The notes under the pieces: generated by a model
What the model saw: the letters and a program-made list of their open reading frames with translations, nothing else
The model's database searches: none
What the model was told of the DNA's origin: nothing
Made by a program: the position numbers and the translations under genes
Shown: in pieces, positions 63,201 through 64,000 of the stretch
Layout: the number at the start of each line of letters is the position of its first letter
Position numbering within the stretch: position 1 is the stretch's first letter
NCBI GenBank assembly: GCA_965242665.1
Contig: OZ251484.1
Span: forward strand, 1,674,001-1,738,000
From: VXLM01 sp965242665
Lineage (GTDB): Bacteria; Chloroflexota; Dehalococcoidia; Lucifugimonadales; VXLM01
Reading direction: 5' to 3'
DNA: 64,000 nt

Positions 63201-63366
63201 GATGCGGGCTGACGAACAAACCGAGGATCACGAATGCACAGGGATAGAACGCGGCCTGTGCTTCGTAAAAGCCGCCTTCGTATCCGAGGCCCCTCCTAGC
63301 ATCGCGGTGGCCTCGGAGCCAATCATCAACCGCTGGTACTACGGCTCGGAAGACGGCCCCCCGTAG
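60271..63366 (+). CDS. Surface Thr-Pro-rich repeat protein with HExxH metallopeptidase-like domain
   Basis: The 1031-residue protein has a signal segment ending LAC, then about 170 residues of Thr-Pro repeats. Four helical repeats follow, each with MPFLE-type (MPFLEAVD, MPFLETSD, MPFLETTG, MPFLDDVD) and WVQDG-type blocks. The C-terminal domain has HEAAH near 871-875 and WIAEGAA, with glutamate at about 887, fitting a gluzincin peptidase-MA-like site. The repeats may be a binding scaffold. Neighbours do not reveal the target. It is on the same strand as the DUF1800 gene, 56 bases downstream. Confidence 0.8.
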   Translation: MRCSSPHGTSAPLLRLAVLALAVHVTLACGVFTSDPAPTPPAPPTDPPPTAPPPPALAKIPASEATPTLTAAPTRTSTPAPTPTHTPTPTHTTTPTPTPTAAPTRTSTPAPTPTHTPTPTHTTTPTPASTPTPTPTPEPTSTPTPTSTPEPASTPTPTPTHEPTSTPTPTPEPTSTPTPTPEPASTQTPTPEPTITAEQTLAIEALPWVADGLTGGDGHENTVHGGLEEIAVASPQVFWELMRKPWIQSDSVVITVDFQTIDIWLLVYHLLPMIDLDEVTALRIIEMPFLEAVDHRDIQTLEILSNLLESDPDGLQRLLSLPTLQDGITDDHSRMLPILRLESVDPEAADAVRALPWVQDDPENVELLRMLALESNRAFWAWMEQFGDDRVDGAVLEHIITIAGSNESTAIRILRMPFLETSDPADLVIVDFLSDLSVSSRSELQQILSHPELSEGITEDRTATAALLYLGIRYPEVADAMEDVSWIQDGIGAYNSTDLSFAYADSDEFERDIFWRVLSEIQRQDQFVLDLVRKPWFRDGIRPSEELPLYWLFAIANEDTQAAVQILGMPFLETTGPDDAITLETLAALARENGDLQQFLSNPELQDGIADDQTATVALLYLGLLDPDAAAAIRALSWVQDGIAASEQDDVLALQTLALESEQAFSALLRRAWVHDGITRDELSVIRFLAAISRESYTDRDESAVAGIIEMPFLDDVDGIDAAAVDALQVLSSQGYLHQVLSHSALQDGITNDLAIVVGVLTIVAERNPDLLSSILSPGQVIVKKRTLALPHSGDVDIAVIHTNTKDPSQASSAMILLEYALRNHEEFMDTPLPKSYVGLLVGPFGLGEDVPSGVLTIENWYGELGWLIAHEAAHIYWPFSPKWIAEGAAVFLEGLSEMRRTGVSGDLYYDGLCVLSGNLSDLERIELQRNLGSGLTDETVYWSICNYVLGSKLFADLYNRLGYEAFQERFRNLYLKMRADEQTEDHECTGIERGLCFVKAAFVSEAPPSIAVASEPIINRWYYGSEDGPP

Positions 63367-63487
63367 ATCGGCCCGTCCGCATCCGCCGAACCGAATGCGG
63401 AGCCAGTCCCAGCGTGCCGCGGTAGAAACCCACCATCGAGTCCAGGTCGTCCGTCCATATGATGACCCCGGCCAGCCCGCGAATCAT
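63326..63487 (-). pseudogene. Truncated VOC/glyoxalase gene
   Basis: ATG 63487 opens MIRGLAGVIIWTDDLDSMV and GFYRGTLGLAP, the first 35 residues of a glyoxalase-type protein. The remaining residues are basic and unlike the family, and the frame ends after about 54 codons, overlapping the 3' end of the metalloprotease gene. The rest of the gene is missing. Confidence 0.6.
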
Positions 63488-63638
63488 GCCGAGCAGATCC
63501 CCCCGTCCGTACTCGATCGGGGTTAGTGTTGCATTAGCGTGTTTAGACATCCCGACGCCGGTACGCTTGTGATAGAGTAGATTTGGTCAGGGGTAGCCAG
63601 CCAGCGCCCCCGACCCAGCCAAAGCAGGAGGCTCTGCA

Positions 63639-64000
63639 ATGACCATGAACAGTATAGCATACAACCGAACGCTCTTCCTCGAAGACAACCTCCCCGTCCT
63701 CCGCGGCTTGGATTCCAAGAGCGTCGACCTCATCGCAACCGACCCGCCGTTCAACAAGGGGGTGCCCGCGTTCGAGGGGACGACGAAGGCCGGCGTCAAC
63801 GTCGAGTTCAAAGACGTCTGGAACTGGGACGACGACGTCCAGGGAGAGTGGACGTTGAAGATAATGGGCGAGCATCCCAGCCTGTACGCGGTGATTGCGG
63901 CAGCGCAGGCAGCAGGGGGGGACGGTATGGGGGTGTTCTTGTGCTGGATGGCTGTTCGGATGCTGGAGATGGATCGGGTTCTCAAGGATACGGGCAGCAT
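63639..64000 (+). CDS. DNA methyltransferase (N4/N6 type), 5' part
   Basis: ATG 63639 with AGGAG eight bases upstream opens a frame that continues to the window end. It shows LFLEDNLPVLRGLDSKSVDL and ATDPPFNKG, the catalytic DPPF motif of beta-class adenine/cytosine-N4 methyltransferases, and AFEGTTKAG. Only the first 120 residues are seen. A frameshifted relic of the same 5' end lies at 1420-1615. Confidence 0.85.
   Translation, partial: MTMNSIAYNRTLFLEDNLPVLRGLDSKSVDLIATDPPFNKGVPAFEGTTKAGVNVEFKDVWNWDDDVQGEWTLKIMGEHPSLYAVIAAAQAAGGDGMGVFLCWMAVRMLEMDRVLKDTGS

Overview
This 64 kb window is gene-dense, moderately GC-rich bacterial DNA. I see no rRNA or tRNA gene and no CRISPR array. The content suggests an uncultured Chloroflexota, possibly SAR202/Dehalococcoidia-like and possibly host-associated. 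It has many catabolic paralogues (class III aminotransferases, F420-type LLM oxidoreductase, molybdenum hydroxylase operon, NIPSNAP, MaoC, amidohydrolase, SDR), Thr-Pro-rich linkers on surface proteins, a DUF951 protein and a PspA/PspAA pair. It also carries large eukaryote-like repeat proteins (ankyrin, leucine-rich, RCC1), two Fic-fold proteins and a CAP protein. The taxonomic statement is inference from gene content only.

Layout. 0.3-7.5 kb: selD with an in-frame UGA and a SECIS-like hairpin, a decayed methyltransferase 5' end, a zinc-ribbon/CAP surface protein, a NYN-domain protein, and two class III aminotransferases in one operon, one of which lacks the PLP lysine. 7.6-20 kb: two nuclease-methyltransferase fusion genes (copies 1 and 2) around an LLM/YceI/glycosidase-like group and an AGXT-like/SDR pair; a DapA-like gene follows. 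20-31 kb: amidohydrolase, membrane protein, NIPSNAP, a fluoroacetate-dehalogenase-type hydrolase, a Doc-type toxin-antitoxin pair, a psp stress operon, the maoC-argH-rpe operon, a 102-bp tandem repeat array, and argG. 31-38 kb: the third nuclease-methyltransferase fusion and a molybdenum hydroxylase operon (FAD, 2Fe-2S and Mo subunits). 38-50 kb: a 51-bp tandem array, two tandem ankyrin proteins, a homoserine-dehydrogenase-like protein, a PD-(D/E)XK protein, a Fic protein behind three 70-bp repeats, a VOC protein and an amino-acid permease. 50-64 kb: a leucine-rich protein with an LPSTG tail between 95-bp direct repeats, DUF697, RCC1, DUF951, pyrF, DUF1800 and a Thr-Pro-rich HExxH protein, and the 5' part of another DNA methyltransferase. 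At least two small elements with 20-bp terminal inverted repeats sit among these genes.

Functional picture. Housekeeping genes (argG, argH, rpe, pyrF, selD) are interspersed with scavenging catabolism, DNA-modification or defence genes, and secreted or repeat-rich proteins that could act at a host or cell surface. The most unusual items are the UGA-containing selD, the active/inactive aminotransferase pair, the three fusion paralogues with the same motif spacing, and the TIR/direct-repeat family around the leucine-rich gene.
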